A DNA stretch of 64,000 nt from the NCBI GenBank assembly GCA_016708875.1, contig JADJFA010000024.1:1-64000 (forward strand), read 5' to 3'. The notes beneath the pieces were generated by a model. That model had not been told where the DNA came from. It worked only from the letters and a program-made list of their open reading frames with translations, and searched no databases. The position numbers and the translations under genes were made by a program. The number at the start of each line of letters is the position of its first letter. The first letter of the stretch is position 1. Source of the stretch: Lewinellaceae bacterium (lineage in GTDB: Bacteria > Bacteroidota > Bacteroidia > Chitinophagales > Saprospiraceae). Of this stretch, positions 28,731 to 37,946 are shown piece after piece.

Positions 28731-28746
28731 CTGAAATTTTAAGTGT

Positions 28747-28821
28747 AGAACACGGATCAGACACGGATTTTATGCTTATCTGATCTTTAATCCGTGTCTG
28801 ATCCGTGTCATCTGTGTTCCA
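28747..28821. repeat. Word palindrome of the ACACGGAT family in the mntR leader
   Basis: Left arm GAACACGGATCAGACACGGA pairs with the right arm TCCGTGTCTGATCCGTGTCA. It lies between the predicted promoter and the mntR start codon, so it would form a hairpin in the 5' leader. Confidence 0.8.
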
Positions 28822-28867
28822 TTATGCTAAAGTCAAATCCCCAAATAAAGACATCAACCATTCCATT

Positions 28868-29536
28868 ATGAGCGCGATCCTCCCTACTTCCGCAGAGGAA
28901 AACTACCTCAAGGCTATCTTTAAAATCGCCGAAAAAGAACCCGGCCCCGTGCTTACCAATGCACTGGCTGCCGAAATGGGCACTTCGGCAGCTTCCGCCA
29001 CCGACATGCTCAAACGGCTGAGTGACAAACAGTTGGTCGCTTACGAAAAGTATCGCGGGGTCACGCTTTCCGAGGCAGGCAGCCGCCTTGCCACTTCGCT
29101 CATTCGCAAGCACAGGCTCTGGGAAGTCTTCCTGGTGGACAAACTCGGCTTCGCCTGGGACGAGGTACATGAATTCGCCGAACAACTCGAACACATACAA
29201 GGCGAAAACCTCACCGAACGGCTCGACGATTTTCTCGGCCACCCACGTTTCGACCCACATGGCGACCCAATTCCCGATGCAAAAGGCAGGTGGCAACACC
29301 GCACCCAAACGCGGCTACTTACGCTTAGCCCCGGTCAGCGTGGTATCGTGACTGGCGTAGACGATCATTCCCCCACTTTCCTTCAATACCTCGCCGAAAT
29401 GGGGTTAAGCCTCGGCGCCGAGCTCGAGGTGCTGGAGCGCACCGCCTACGACCAATCCGCCAAAGTTCGCATCGGCGAGCGCGAAGCGGTATTGAGCGAG
29501 AAGGTGGGGCAAAACCTGTTTGTAAGAATAATCTGA
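28868..29536 (+). CDS. mntR: DtxR/MntR-family metal-dependent transcriptional repressor
   Basis: This 222-residue protein has an N-terminal winged helix-turn-helix (EENYLKAIFKIAEKEPGPVL, TSAASATDMLKRLSDKQLV), a dimerisation/metal-binding middle domain (RKHRLWEVFLVDKLGFAWDE, HEFAEQLEHI, metal ligands among H/E residues) and a C-terminal SH3-like FeoA domain (GQRGIVTGVDDHSPTFLQYL). The start at 28868 gives MSAILPTSAEENYL; an ATG at 28805 lies within the leader palindrome. It is followed after 36 bases by the Nramp transporter gene, so manganese is the likely effector, though iron is possible. A palindrome over its promoter suggests autoregulation. Confidence 0.88.
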   Translation: MSAILPTSAEENYLKAIFKIAEKEPGPVLTNALAAEMGTSAASATDMLKRLSDKQLVAYEKYRGVTLSEAGSRLATSLIRKHRLWEVFLVDKLGFAWDEVHEFAEQLEHIQGENLTERLDDFLGHPRFDPHGDPIPDAKGRWQHRTQTRLLTLSPGQRGIVTGVDDHSPTFLQYLAEMGLSLGAELEVLERTAYDQSAKVRIGEREAVLSEKVGQNLFVRII

Positions 29537-29572
29537 TGCCCCCATCCAATTCATTGATAATCAGCGGATGCC

Positions 29573-31483
29573 ATGAAAAAAAAACAAACAAATTCCACCA
29601 ATCCCAATAACCTGCGGCAAAGCGCACAATCACTTTCCGAAGTACACAGCACCGTCGAAACCAATGTAAAAGGCAATTTTTTCAAACGCCTTTTTGCCTT
29701 TATGGGCCCGGCATATTTGGTGAGCGTGGGCTATATGGATCCCGGCAACTGGGCCACCGACCTCGCTGGGGGAAGCCGATTTGGATACTCCCTTTTGTGG
29801 GTGCTGCTCATGTCGAACCTCATCGCGCTGCTTTTGCAAAGCATGTGCGCCCGGCTGGGTGTGGTGGCGCAACGCGACCTTGCCCAGGCGAGCCGCGAAC
29901 TTTACCACCCAGCCGCCAACATTTTTAATTACATCCTGGCAGAGATTGCCATCGCGGCCACCGATTTGGCTGAAGTAGTGGGTATGGCCATTGGCTTGCA
30001 ACTGCTTTTTGGTCTGCCACTTACCTGGGGCATTACCATCAGCGTACTCGATGCATTTTTACTGTTGTTCCTGATGCAGTTGGGCATCCGAAAACTGGAA
30101 GCATTTATTCTCGGTTTGGTACTGGTTATTGGAGGTGCATTTGCTGTTCAAATGTTCCTGGCAAAACCTGAATTAACCGGTATTGTCGGCGGCTTTGTAC
30201 CCAGCATTCCCAATTCAGAGGCGCTTTTCATCGCCATCGGGATCATCGGCGCCACCGTGATGCCACACAATTTGTACCTCCATTCCGCCCTCGTGCAATC
30301 GCGAAAAGTTACCCGCACATTTGAAGGGATAAAGCGAGCCATCAAGTACAATATCATTGATTCAGCCATTGCCCTCAATCTCGCGTTGTTTGTCAATGCG
30401 GCCATTCTGATCCTTGCCGCAGCGGTTTTTTATAAAAATGGCTACAATGGCGTATCGGAGATACAGGATGCACACCGATTGCTGGAGCCGCTTTTGGGCA
30501 AAAGTTATGCCCCCGTTTTGTTCGCCATAGCGCTCATTGCAGCGGGACAAAGCAGTACCGTAACGGGTACTTTGGCAGGCCAAATCGTGATGGAAGGGTA
30601 CCTGGATTTGCGCATTGCACCTTGGTTGCGACGGATCATCACACGTTTATTGGCAGTAGTCCCGGCTTTATTGGTGGTCAATCTAATGGGCGAACACGCC
30701 ACGGGCGACATGCTGATTATGAGCCAGGTTATCCTGAGTATGCAATTGGGATTTGCCGTCATTCCCTTACTTCATTATGTCAGCGATAAGCGGAGAATGG
30801 GGCTGTTCGCCATCGGTTTTTGGGCAAAATTGGGCGGATGGTCGAGTGCGGCCATTATCGTGGCCCTGAACGTATGGCTCGTTGGTGCTACCGTGTTGGA
30901 ATGGGCGGCAGACGGGCACTGGGCGGTGCAGTTTATCGCCATCCCAGGACTGCTTTTTTCAATGGGTATGTTGGTTTACATCACACTCAAACCGCTAATC
31001 GCCAAACATTTACCACCTAAAAAAACTTCCTTGCCTCATGGCGCCTATAAAGGTATTGATCCGCTAAGAGCACCGGATTATCAACAAATTGCCATTGCGC
31101 TTGATTTTTCAGGCGCGGATCAAAAAACCGTGGAACACGCGCTGCACATCGGTGGAAAATCGGCCAATTACTTCCTGTTCCACGCGGTAGAGACCGCAGG
31201 CGCCTGGGTAATGGGCAGCGAGATCCAGGATTTGGAAACCAGTTCGGATGTTCAAAATCTGGAAGAATGCGCGTCCAAAATTCGCGAATTAGGCTACTCT
31301 TGTGAAGCATTTATCGGCTATGGTTCGGCCAAAAAAGCCATTCCGCTGTTGGTAAAAGAAAAAGGCGCCGACCTGCTGGTAATGGGTTCGCACGGCCACA
31401 AAGCATTTAAAGATTTGATATTCGGCACCACGGTGGGAGCCGTGCGGCACGCGGTGGATATTCCGGTGCTGATAGTTAGGTAA
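29573..31483 (+). CDS. mntH: Nramp-family divalent metal transporter fused to a C-terminal UspA domain
   Basis: This inner-membrane, proton-coupled importer of Mn2+ or Fe2+ has the Nramp metal-site motifs DPGN (residues 56-59) and MPHN (230-233), about eleven membrane helices to residue 480, and a UspA-like domain from about 500 to 636. The latter carries the ATP-binding pattern G2xG9GT (MGSHG...FGTTVGAV). Nramp-Usp fusions occur in some Bacteroidota; the Usp part may sense nucleotides and gate transport, but that is inference. The gene follows mntR on the same strand and is probably cotranscribed. Confidence 0.9.
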   Translation: MKKKQTNSTNPNNLRQSAQSLSEVHSTVETNVKGNFFKRLFAFMGPAYLVSVGYMDPGNWATDLAGGSRFGYSLLWVLLMSNLIALLLQSMCARLGVVAQRDLAQASRELYHPAANIFNYILAEIAIAATDLAEVVGMAIGLQLLFGLPLTWGITISVLDAFLLLFLMQLGIRKLEAFILGLVLVIGGAFAVQMFLAKPELTGIVGGFVPSIPNSEALFIAIGIIGATVMPHNLYLHSALVQSRKVTRTFEGIKRAIKYNIIDSAIALNLALFVNAAILILAAAVFYKNGYNGVSEIQDAHRLLEPLLGKSYAPVLFAIALIAAGQSSTVTGTLAGQIVMEGYLDLRIAPWLRRIITRLLAVVPALLVVNLMGEHATGDMLIMSQVILSMQLGFAVIPLLHYVSDKRRMGLFAIGFWAKLGGWSSAAIIVALNVWLVGATVLEWAADGHWAVQFIAIPGLLFSMGMLVYITLKPLIAKHLPPKKTSLPHGAYKGIDPLRAPDYQQIAIALDFSGADQKTVEHALHIGGKSANYFLFHAVETAGAWVMGSEIQDLETSSDVQNLEECASKIRELGYSCEAFIGYGSAKKAIPLLVKEKGADLLVMGSHGHKAFKDLIFGTTVGAVRHAVDIPVLIVR

Positions 31484-31486
31484 ATG

Positions 31487-31548
31487 TACCCCAAAGGAAC
31501 GCTGTTCCTGGATTTACGCCGCCCCGGAACGGCGTTCCGGGGTACAAA
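31487..31548. repeat. Palindrome with GGAACG(C/G)CGTTCC words after mntH
   Basis: Left arm TGTACCCCAAAGGAACGCTG and right arm GGAACGGCGTTCCGGGGTAC pair imperfectly. The word GGAACGCTGTTCC recurs at 48078-48125. Confidence 0.65.
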
Positions 31549-31577
31549 AAAGCCCTGCCGGGGGGAATCGGCAGGGC
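31545..31577 (-). terminator. Intrinsic terminator, minus-strand direction
   Basis: Stem GCCCTGCCG/CGGCAGGGC (31552-31560 and 31569-31577) is followed, on the minus strand, by a T6 tract (31551-31546). It would end transcripts arriving from the acyltransferase gene; the mntH side has no T-tract. Confidence 0.7.
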
Positions 31578-31756
31578 ATGAGATCAAATGGTTAGGGTAT
31601 GGTCAGTTAGGGTATTCACTTGCAGCGGGGGCCTCCTACCTCTCTTGTTCAGGGATTACACAGGGTGCGTTTCCACCCGGGTTTTAGGTGTTTTCGAGGG
31701 TGGATGCCTTGGAATGGAAAGGCGTGAACAGGGTAGGGCGATTTTTTTTGAAAAAA

Positions 31757-31853
31757 TGTAATGGCACACGGATAGAACGGATTTAATAGATTTTCACGGA
31801 TTTTTAGATCTGTGAAAATCTATTAAATCCGTTCTATCCGTGTGCCATTACAT
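31757..31853. repeat. 44-bp-arm palindrome of the ACACGGAT family
   Basis: Arms 31757-31800 and 31810-31853 differ at one position and enclose a 9-base loop. Words include GGCACACGGATAGAACGGAT and TTTCACGGAT. It sits just after the acyltransferase stop. Confidence 0.9.
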
Positions 31854-31869
31854 ACGTGCTCCTCGATAT

Positions 31870-32991
31870 TTACACCTGTTTTTTCATCCTTAAAAAAGGG
31901 CGCTCAATCAAAACCCAACTGGCCCGTGCCAGCAAGTAAGTGCCCCCAAATGCAAGCAAAATATAGGTCGTTTGAGCAAACACAGGATTCCAGCCGCTTA
32001 CTAAAAGCCAGTCGCCAAAACCCCGTTTCCAGGCATACTCGAACATGTGGTGGAACACGTAAAGGCCGTAGCTGTACTTCCCCAGGTGTTGAAGAAATGC
32101 GTTTTCGCAAACCCGGCGTGTGGCGGCGCGCGTGTCGGGATTGAGTGCGAGAAAAAGCATCGAGGCAAACAAAATCGGCGAAAGGGTATAGAGCCGGTGT
32201 TCCGTTCCGTTCAGGAAAATTTGCAGGATTTCCCATCCCGTCCAGCAGAAAAGTATCCGGGCAATCCAGAATTTATAGGGCAAGGATTGAAGCCAGCCCA
32301 GTCGCAACGCCACGGCAACAAATGCCCCTACGGCCAAGCCATCCATACGGCAAAAAGGCAAGGTGTACGCAGCCACCGATAGTTCCGTGCCCACCACATG
32401 ATCGGTCATATTACGCAGGCCCGTACCCATGGCCAGGAGCACCAGGCAAAGAATCGCCAGCCCGCGCCTCGGCATTAAATATACAATCAAAGGCCAAAGC
32501 AGGTAGAACTGCTCTTCAATAGCCAAAGACCATAAATGGTTGAGATTGAACACCTGACTGTGCCAGAGCCAGTCGTTTTTCAAGCCCATCGCGATATTTG
32601 GCGTGAATGTGAAAAACCACGCGAAGGAGTCGTAACCCTGCAAACGCTCCGGGGCTTTTTCTATAAAAACAATGGTGATCCAGGTCACCAAAACCGCAAA
32701 ATAATAAAGCGGGAAAATGCGCAACACGCGCCGCCGGTAGAAACCCGAAAAGTAGCCAGGCTTTTCCTTAGAATCGAGCAAAATGCCCGTAATAAGAAAA
32801 CCCGACAAGACAAAAAACAGATCCACCCCCATCCAACCATTTTGAAAAATAAAGAAAGTCCGCTCGTTGGCGAAATATTCCCGCATCAAAAAATGGCTCA
32901 ACAACACGGTCAGAATGGCAATGCCCCGCACCCCGTCGAGTGCCGGGATGTGGCCGCGAAAATTTATTTCTGAATGTTGGGTGTTGACCAT
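31870..32991 (-). CDS. Acyltransferase 3 family membrane protein (OafA/YrhL type)
   Basis: The family O-acylates surface polysaccharides or lipids in the inner membrane. Seen are the hallmark N-terminal HIPALDGVRGIAILTVLLSH with the catalytic-type His, FFVLSGFLITGILL, RRRVLRIFPLYYF, SLAIEEQFYLLWPL and about ten membrane helices. The start at 32991 gives MVNTQHSEINFRGH. An in-frame ATG at 33063 would make 397 residues, but those 24 extra residues are encoded inside a 45-bp inverted repeat, so I prefer the later start. No polysaccharide locus surrounds it; substrate unknown. Confidence 0.85.
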   Translation of the reverse strand: MVNTQHSEINFRGHIPALDGVRGIAILTVLLSHFLMREYFANERTFFIFQNGWMGVDLFFVLSGFLITGILLDSKEKPGYFSGFYRRRVLRIFPLYYFAVLVTWITIVFIEKAPERLQGYDSFAWFFTFTPNIAMGLKNDWLWHSQVFNLNHLWSLAIEEQFYLLWPLIVYLMPRRGLAILCLVLLAMGTGLRNMTDHVVGTELSVAAYTLPFCRMDGLAVGAFVAVALRLGWLQSLPYKFWIARILFCWTGWEILQIFLNGTEHRLYTLSPILFASMLFLALNPDTRAATRRVCENAFLQHLGKYSYGLYVFHHMFEYAWKRGFGDWLLVSGWNPVFAQTTYILLAFGGTYLLARASWVLIERPFLRMKKQV

Positions 32992-33034
32992 TGGTTTAGT
33001 TTCGATATGAGTCGAGTTTTGGACATACTCAAAT

Positions 33035-33187
33035 TTTCTTTGATTGACGAGTGACGAATACATGATTGTTGATTTTTGAGGTAATGGACGATGTAATTAT
33101 GGACGATGGCGGCACATCGGACATTATCAATCCACAATCAAATCAAAAATCAACAATCATGTATTCGTCACTCGTCAATCAAAGAAA
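33035..33187. repeat. Perfect 45-bp inverted repeat overlapping an alternative acyltransferase start
   Basis: Arms 33035-33079 and 33143-33187 are exact reverse complements around a 63-base centre that itself is partly palindromic (GGACGATGT / ACATCGGAC). Each arm can encode MYSSLVNQR outward, so one arm looks like a copy of the other including the 5' coding frame. Confidence 0.9.
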
Positions 33188-33217
33188 CCTCAAGATTCGG
33201 AATGAGACATATTTGGT

Positions 33218-34051
33218 TTAGACGACAAGCGCCAAGTGTTTCGACCGTACTTCCTGGCCCAAAAATATCGCCGCTTTTCTGTCAAAGTCTTCCGCAGATT
33301 CGGTGGTGAAATATTCCACGCTCCGGCCCTTGCTGCACACCGCTTCTATTTCCGGGTGGCGGTGAAGGTAGTCCAAAAGACTTTTAGCAACGATTTCTCC
33401 CTGCGAGAGCAGTTGGACATTGGAAGGCAGGTATTGCTTGATTTTTTTTTCGAGCAAAGGATAATGGGTACAACCCAACACCACCGTGTCAATTTCAGAA
33501 GATTGCGAAAGCAGTTCTCCCAGATATTTTTTGACGAAATAATCAGCCCCCTCGCCTTCGTGTTCGTTGTTTTCCACCAGCGGCACCCACATTGGGCAGG
33601 CTTGTTGGAATACCTTTATTTCCGGGAAAAACTTCTCGATTTCAATGACATAGGACCGAGACACCACGGTGCCGCGTGTAGCCAAAACGCCGACATGTTT
33701 GGTTTTTGAAAAGTTCCCTACGATTTCCGTGGTGGGTCTGATTACGCCTAAAACCCTTCTATTGGGAGCGATTTTCGGCAAATCCTGCTGCTGGATGGTA
33801 CGCAATGCCTTGGCTGAAGCCGTGTTGCAAGCCAAAACGACCAACTGGCAGCCCATGTCAAACAAGTGGCGTACACACTCCAGGGTGTAATGATAAATGG
33901 TGTCGAAATCCCTCGGTCCGTAGGGTGCACGGGCATTGTCGCCGAGATAGATGTAGTCGTATTGCGGGAGTTTTGCGCGGATGTCGCGAAAAACGGTAAG
34001 GCCTCCGTAGCCGGAGTCGAAGATGCCGATGGGGGCAGGTTTGGTAATCAT
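33218..34051 (-). CDS. murI: Glutamate racemase
   Basis: This 277-residue cytoplasmic enzyme converts L- to D-glutamate for peptidoglycan synthesis without a cofactor. The N-terminal IGIFDSGYGGLTVFRDIR, the first catalytic Cys in LACNTAS and the second in LGCTHYPLL are all present, as is the substrate-site DNARAPYG segment. Length fits the family (about 260-280). Its start ATG overlaps the ftsK stop (ATGA), so the two are probably translated from one message, pairing cell-wall precursor supply with division. Confidence 0.95.
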   Translation of the reverse strand: MITKPAPIGIFDSGYGGLTVFRDIRAKLPQYDYIYLGDNARAPYGPRDFDTIYHYTLECVRHLFDMGCQLVVLACNTASAKALRTIQQQDLPKIAPNRRVLGVIRPTTEIVGNFSKTKHVGVLATRGTVVSRSYVIEIEKFFPEIKVFQQACPMWVPLVENNEHEGEGADYFVKKYLGELLSQSSEIDTVVLGCTHYPLLEKKIKQYLPSNVQLLSQGEIVAKSLLDYLHRHPEIEAVCSKGRSVEYFTTESAEDFDRKAAIFLGQEVRSKHLALVV

Positions 34052-36554
34052 CCCATCCGCTTCTTATTCAATTCCACAAAAAACCGATTCAACTCATCCA
34101 CGGAATAATAAAGCACCTCCCTCGGTTTGGAGCCATCTGCCGGGCCGACGATGCCAAGGCCTTCGAGTTGGTCCATAATACGACCAGCGCGGTTGTAGCC
34201 GAGTTTCATGCGTCGTTGAATCAGGCTCGTACTGCCGTGCTGTGTTTCCACCACCAATCGGCCTGCGTCTTCAAGCATATCATCCATGTCAGCAAAACTG
34301 AACTGTTTGCCGCTCTTGCTATCGCCCCCTTGTTCGCCATCTGGGTGGAATTCGGGCAAAAAGAACGGCTCGGGGAAACCTTGCTGTTTGGCAATAAAAT
34401 CAATCACACGCTCCACCTCCGGCGTGTCCACAAACGCCGATTGCAAACGCACAATGTCACCGCCCACCGAAAGCAACATATCGCCGCGCCCAGTAAGTTG
34501 TTCGGCACCGCCCGTGTCAAGTATGGTGCGGGAGTCCACTTTTGAAGCCACTTTAAAGGCAATACGCGCAGGGAAGTTTGCCTTGATAACCCCCGTGATG
34601 ATATTGACCGAGGGGCGCTGAGTTGCTATAATAAGGTGTATGCCCACGGCCCGCGCCAATTGGGCAAGTCGGCCAATCGGTAATTCAATCTCTTTCCCTG
34701 CGGTCATGATCAAATCGGCGAACTCGTCAATGACGAGCACGATATAAGGCATGAAGCGGTGACCCTTGTGCGGGTTGAGCCGTCGGGCTACAAATTTGTC
34801 GTTGTACTCTGTGATGTTCCGCGTTTCTGCTTTTTTCATCAGGTCGTAGCGCGATTCCATCTCGATGATGAGCGAGTTGAGCGTGTGTACCACCTTGGTA
34901 GTGTCGGTCACAATCGGCTCTGTTTGGTCGGGTAAGAAACCAAGGAAGTGGTTTTCGAGGTGGGCGTAGGGGAAGAGCTTCAACCTTCTTGGGGTCAATT
35001 AAAATCAGTTTTACCTGCGAAGGGTGCTTTTTGTAGAGCAATGACATGAGCACCACCCCGATGCCCACGGATTTACCCTGTCCGGTGGCACCTGCAATAA
35101 GCAAGTGTGGCATCCTGGTCAAATCCGCTACAAACACCTCATTCTGAATGGTTTTCCCCAGCGCAATGGGCAGTTCCATTTTCGCGCGTTTGAAACGCTC
35201 GTCCATGATTACCTCCCGGATACCCACCGTCTGCCGCTTTTTGTTTGGCACCTCGATACCGATGGTGCCCTTGCCCGGAATCGGTGCAATGATACGAATG
35301 CCGAGTGCGGAGAGGTTCAGCGCGATATCGTCTTCCAGGTTTTTGATTTTGGAAATGCGAATGCCTTTTGCAGGGATGATTTCATAGAGCGTGACCGTCG
35401 GCCCAATGGTAGCCTTGATTTTTTCGATCTCGATTTTGAAATACATCAAGGTCTGCAAAATCTGATTTTTGTTCGCCTCCAACTCCTCGCGGTCTACTTC
35501 CAGTACGGTATTTTCATGCTCTACCAGCAACTGCGAGTGCGGGTATTCGTAGTGCGAAAGTTCGAGCGTGGGGTCGTAAGGTTCGCTCAGATTGGGGTTG
35601 TCCTCCTGAATGACGGCGGTGGGAGGTTTGTAGGCTTCGGCATCTTCGGGTGTAGCGGGCGTTGTTGGGGCGTTGATTACGATTTCGAGGTCGCCATCAT
35701 TGCCTGGTATCAGCGTTTCGCGCTTAGGCGCGTCCGCAAAAAGGCCGGAGCGTTGGCTCAAATCAGCGCTAGTTGACCAACTGTTTCAAAATCTGCTAAT
35801 CCCTGCACTGGGGCAGCGGTGGAAGTGGCTGTGGCAGAAGGATTTACAACAGGGTTAATCTCCTCCGTTTCCAAAGGTTTTTCTTCAAAAATAGAGCTAC
35901 GGGTTTGGCGGGCAGTAGCGGCAGGTTTGCGTTTCCCGAAATTGCCCGCAAGCAGATCGTTCCAGGCCTGCTTGGTCTCGTCCCATAGTTTTTGCCACGA
36001 AAATCCGTCAGGTCGGGGTTATTCGACCACACGAACGTTGCCACCAATGCAAACAGCATCAGGGCAAGTGTGCCCACCACCCCGATAAAATTCTGAATGT
36101 ACTCGCTGATCGCCTGCCCGAAAACGCCGCCCCATGGAAACTCCAGTTTTTGAAGAAAAAACGAGCACAGCACCGACGCGATTGTCATCAGAATAACGGT
36201 GCGCTGAAATGTGCTGTTCAAAAACCCAAGCGGGGTACTGCGAATGAACGCAAGTCCATATTTATACAACAGGTACACAAACCCATACGAGGCAACGCCA
36301 AACCCCCAGTAAATGATGGAGTCGGAAAGGAAGGCGCCTAGTCGGCCCAACCAGTTATCCACCGGGACATCGTCGAAAAACACATCCCACGAAAAGCGGA
36401 ATACCACATCGTGGTCATTTCTCCAGGTGAAAAAATACGACGTGAAGGCGATGAAAAAATAGAAAGAAAGGAAAAGCAGGAACACGCCGAAGAGTTTGGA
36501 AACTCGTTCGCTGTCGAAGTTCATGCTTAGTTGTCCGCGCTTTTTGGCTGCCAT
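34048..36554 (-). CDS. ftsK: DNA translocase FtsK, split by three frameshifts
   Basis: FtsK pumps DNA at the division septum and helps resolve chromosome dimers. The start at 36554 (MAAKKRGQLSMNFDSERVSK) leads into four membrane helices. A missing T near 36000 breaks the frame inside TDFSWQKLWDETKQ; a further shift lies near 35780 in a Pro/Thr linker (NPVVNPSATATSTAAPVQ); the third near 34985 lies in ILIDPKKVELFPYAHLENHF. The motor has Walker A GATGQGKSV and Walker B IVLVIDEFADLIM; the C-terminal gamma winged helix is STSLIQRRMKLGYNRAGRIM. Rejoined length is about 835 residues, normal for the family. Because ftsK is usually essential, the shifts are most likely sequence errors. Confidence 0.88.
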
Positions 36555-36672
36555 CCCGCAAAAGTAGCGGGAATGTTGAATTTTTTTGTTTTGAAACCTT
36601 GAGTACAACACAATTAGGTACTTGCCAAACAGTCAGGCCTCTTCAAGCAGTACGCGGAGAGGCTATTTTTGT

Positions 36673-37308
36673 TTACTTCTTACGCACCACCATCAAACCA
36701 TCGCGAAAAGGCAGCAGCAAGTTCTCCACTCTTTCGTCCTGCTGCACAAAATCGTTGAATGCCCGGAGGGCACGGGCTGTTTCGTCGCGTTCGTTGCCAG
36801 AAGCGACTTTGCCATCCCATAAAACGTTGTCTGCAAGTAAAAAACCGCCGGGGCGCATTTTGGCTAATGCCATTTCGTAATGCGCCGGGTAATCCAGTTT
36901 TCCCGCATCGAGAAAAACAAGATCGAACACCTCATCTAAGGTAGGCACCACTTCTGCGGCATCACCCAGGTGCAGCACAATCTTTTGCACCATGTCGGCC
37001 TGCTGGATGTACTTTTGAATCAACCAGCCCAATTCGTCGTTTGCTTCGATGGTGTGGAGCACTCCCCCCTCCACCAAACCCTCTGCCATACATATAGCGG
37101 TGTAGCCCGTGAAAGTACCGATTTCCAACACGCGCTTCGGCCGCAACATCAAACTGAGGAATCGGAGCAGCTGACCCTGATACTCGCCACTCAACATCTG
37201 AGGGCCGAGGGTGCGCAGGTGGGTTTCGCGCTCCAGGTCGTGGAGTATCCCACCTAAAGGGGAAGAATGTGAAAAGCAGTAAGCGAGTGTTGGGTCAGTT
37301 TGCGGCAT
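36673..37308 (-). CDS. SAM-dependent O-methyltransferase (family 3, COMT-like)
   Basis: This 211-residue class I methyltransferase starts at MPQTDPTLAYCFSH (37308). Motif I is VLEIGTFTGYTAICMAEGL, the acidic post-I residue is in LHTIEAND, and the metal/substrate segment is VFDLVFLDAGKLDYPAHYEM, followed by LLADNVLWDGKV. The family methylates catechol-like hydroxyls or, in bacteria, various small molecules or tRNA wobble uridines (TrmR-type). The real substrate is not clear. An upstream ATG at 37347 lacks family similarity. Confidence 0.85.
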   Translation of the reverse strand: MPQTDPTLAYCFSHSSPLGGILHDLERETHLRTLGPQMLSGEYQGQLLRFLSLMLRPKRVLEIGTFTGYTAICMAEGLVEGGVLHTIEANDELGWLIQKYIQQADMVQKIVLHLGDAAEVVPTLDEVFDLVFLDAGKLDYPAHYEMALAKMRPGGFLLADNVLWDGKVASGNERDETARALRAFNDFVQQDERVENLLLPFRDGLMVVRKK

Positions 37309-37408
37309 ATTGTACGGTTTGGGGCAAGTTTCCGAAGGTCTTGGCAAATGTCCGCCTAAATTTTATGGATTTTTTTGAAAATTGTTTTTCCGTTTAAACC
37401 TGTAGCTA

Positions 37409-37416
37409 TACCTTTG
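37409..37416 (+). promoter_or_regulatory. Likely promoter -7 element of the tRNA-tuf cluster
   Basis: TACCTTTG at 37409-37416 matches the Bacteroidota TAnnTTTG consensus, about 87 bases before the first tRNA. A TTG at 37382-37384 is rather far for the -33 element. Confidence 0.5.
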
Positions 37417-37502
37417 CATTCGCTTTTCAAGAAGGGTCCTTTTTTCTCGCGAAAGTGTGTTGTTTGAATGCCCAAATTAGCCTTGGAGGCTACGAATTTT
37501 TC

Positions 37503-37575
37503 GCCACTGTAGCTCAGCTGGTAGAGCAGCTGATTTGTAATCAGCTGGTCGGGGGTTCGAGTCCCTCTAGTGGCT
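37503..37575 (+). tRNA. tRNA-Thr (anticodon TGT)
   Basis: A complete 73-base cloverleaf: acceptor GCCACTG/TAGTGGC, D arm GCTC/GAGC, anticodon stem GCTGA/TCAGC with loop TTTGTAA, and T loop TTCGAGT. No CCA is encoded. It is the first of four tRNAs before tuf. Confidence 0.95.
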
Positions 37576-37580
37576 CTAGA

Positions 37581-37671
37581 AAATTTACATTTTCCTGTTT
37601 TACATTTTACGGTTTTCCTATTTTTTAAACCGCAAAATGTAAAACCGGAGAATGTAAAATGTAAAACAAGC
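37581..37671. repeat. Word palindrome between tRNA-Thr and tRNA-Tyr
   Basis: Left words ACATTTTCCTGTTTTACATT and right words AATGTAAAATGTAAAACAAG, with AAACCGCAAAATGTAAAACC in between, form an imperfect hairpin. Word TTTTACATTT is unlike those at the other tRNA gaps. Confidence 0.75.
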
Positions 37672-37683
37672 AAAATGCACCTT

Positions 37684-37767
37684 GGGGGTGCCCCGGAGTC
37701 GGAGAGCCGGGCCAGACTGTAAATCTGGTGCTTTACCGCTGAGTAGGTTCGAATCCCACCACCCCCA
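37684..37767 (+). tRNA. tRNA-Tyr (anticodon GTA)
   Basis: An 84-base class II tRNA: acceptor GGGGGTG/CACCCCC, anticodon stem CCAGA/TCTGG with loop CTGTAAA, a long variable arm near TGCTTTACCGCTGA and T loop TTCGAAT. The T stem GTAGG/CCCAC has one A-C mismatch where GTGGG would be expected. Confidence 0.92.
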
Positions 37768-37774
37768 CCGTTTA

Positions 37775-37866
37775 TGAAGTGATAGAGTGATGAAGTGATG
37801 AAGTGAATTGCGCCGAGATCGGATCAAATCACTTCATCGCTCTATCACTTCATCACTTCATCACTC
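37775..37866. repeat. Word palindrome (GTGATGAA words) between tRNA-Tyr and tRNA-Gly
   Basis: Left arm AAGTGATAGAGTGATGAAGT repeats an 8-9-base word; right arm CACTTCATCGCTCTATCACT is its reverse complement. The hairpin would separate two tRNAs in the primary transcript. Confidence 0.85.
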
Positions 37867-37868
37867 TT

Positions 37869-37941
37869 GCGGTGGTAACTCAGTTGGTAGAGTGTCAGCC
37901 TTCCAAGCTGAATGTCGCGAGTTCGAACCTCGTCCGCCGCT
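37869..37941 (+). tRNA. tRNA-Gly (anticodon TCC)
   Basis: A 73-base cloverleaf: acceptor GCGGTGG/CCGCCGC with one G-T pair, anticodon stem TCAGC/GCTGA with loop CTTCCAA, T stem GCGAG/CTCGT, T loop TTCGAAC. Confidence 0.95.
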
Positions 37942-37946
37942 CTAAA

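Larger units (their letters stand above)
28382..28867. other. 486-base divergent control region between the sigma gene and mntR
   Basis: It holds motif P4 for the minus-strand sigma gene, a hairpin GCCCTTGC/GCAAGGGC at 28651-28678, the mntR operator and promoter at 28694-28730, and an ACACGGAT-family palindrome at 28747-28821 in the mntR leader. Between about 28450 and 28640 I see no gene. Confidence 0.7.
31484..31869. other. Intergenic region between convergent mntH and acyltransferase genes
   Basis: It contains the palindrome 31487-31548, a terminator at 31545-31577 and a long palindrome at 31757-31853. No gene is seen between about 31580 and 31750. Confidence 0.7.

Noticed and set aside
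31733..31768. Fifth copy of the shared promoter motif (CAAAAAAAATCGCCCTACCC on the minus strand)
   Set aside because: The A-tract is similar, but CACTTACCT is absent, and no gene starts downstream in that direction.
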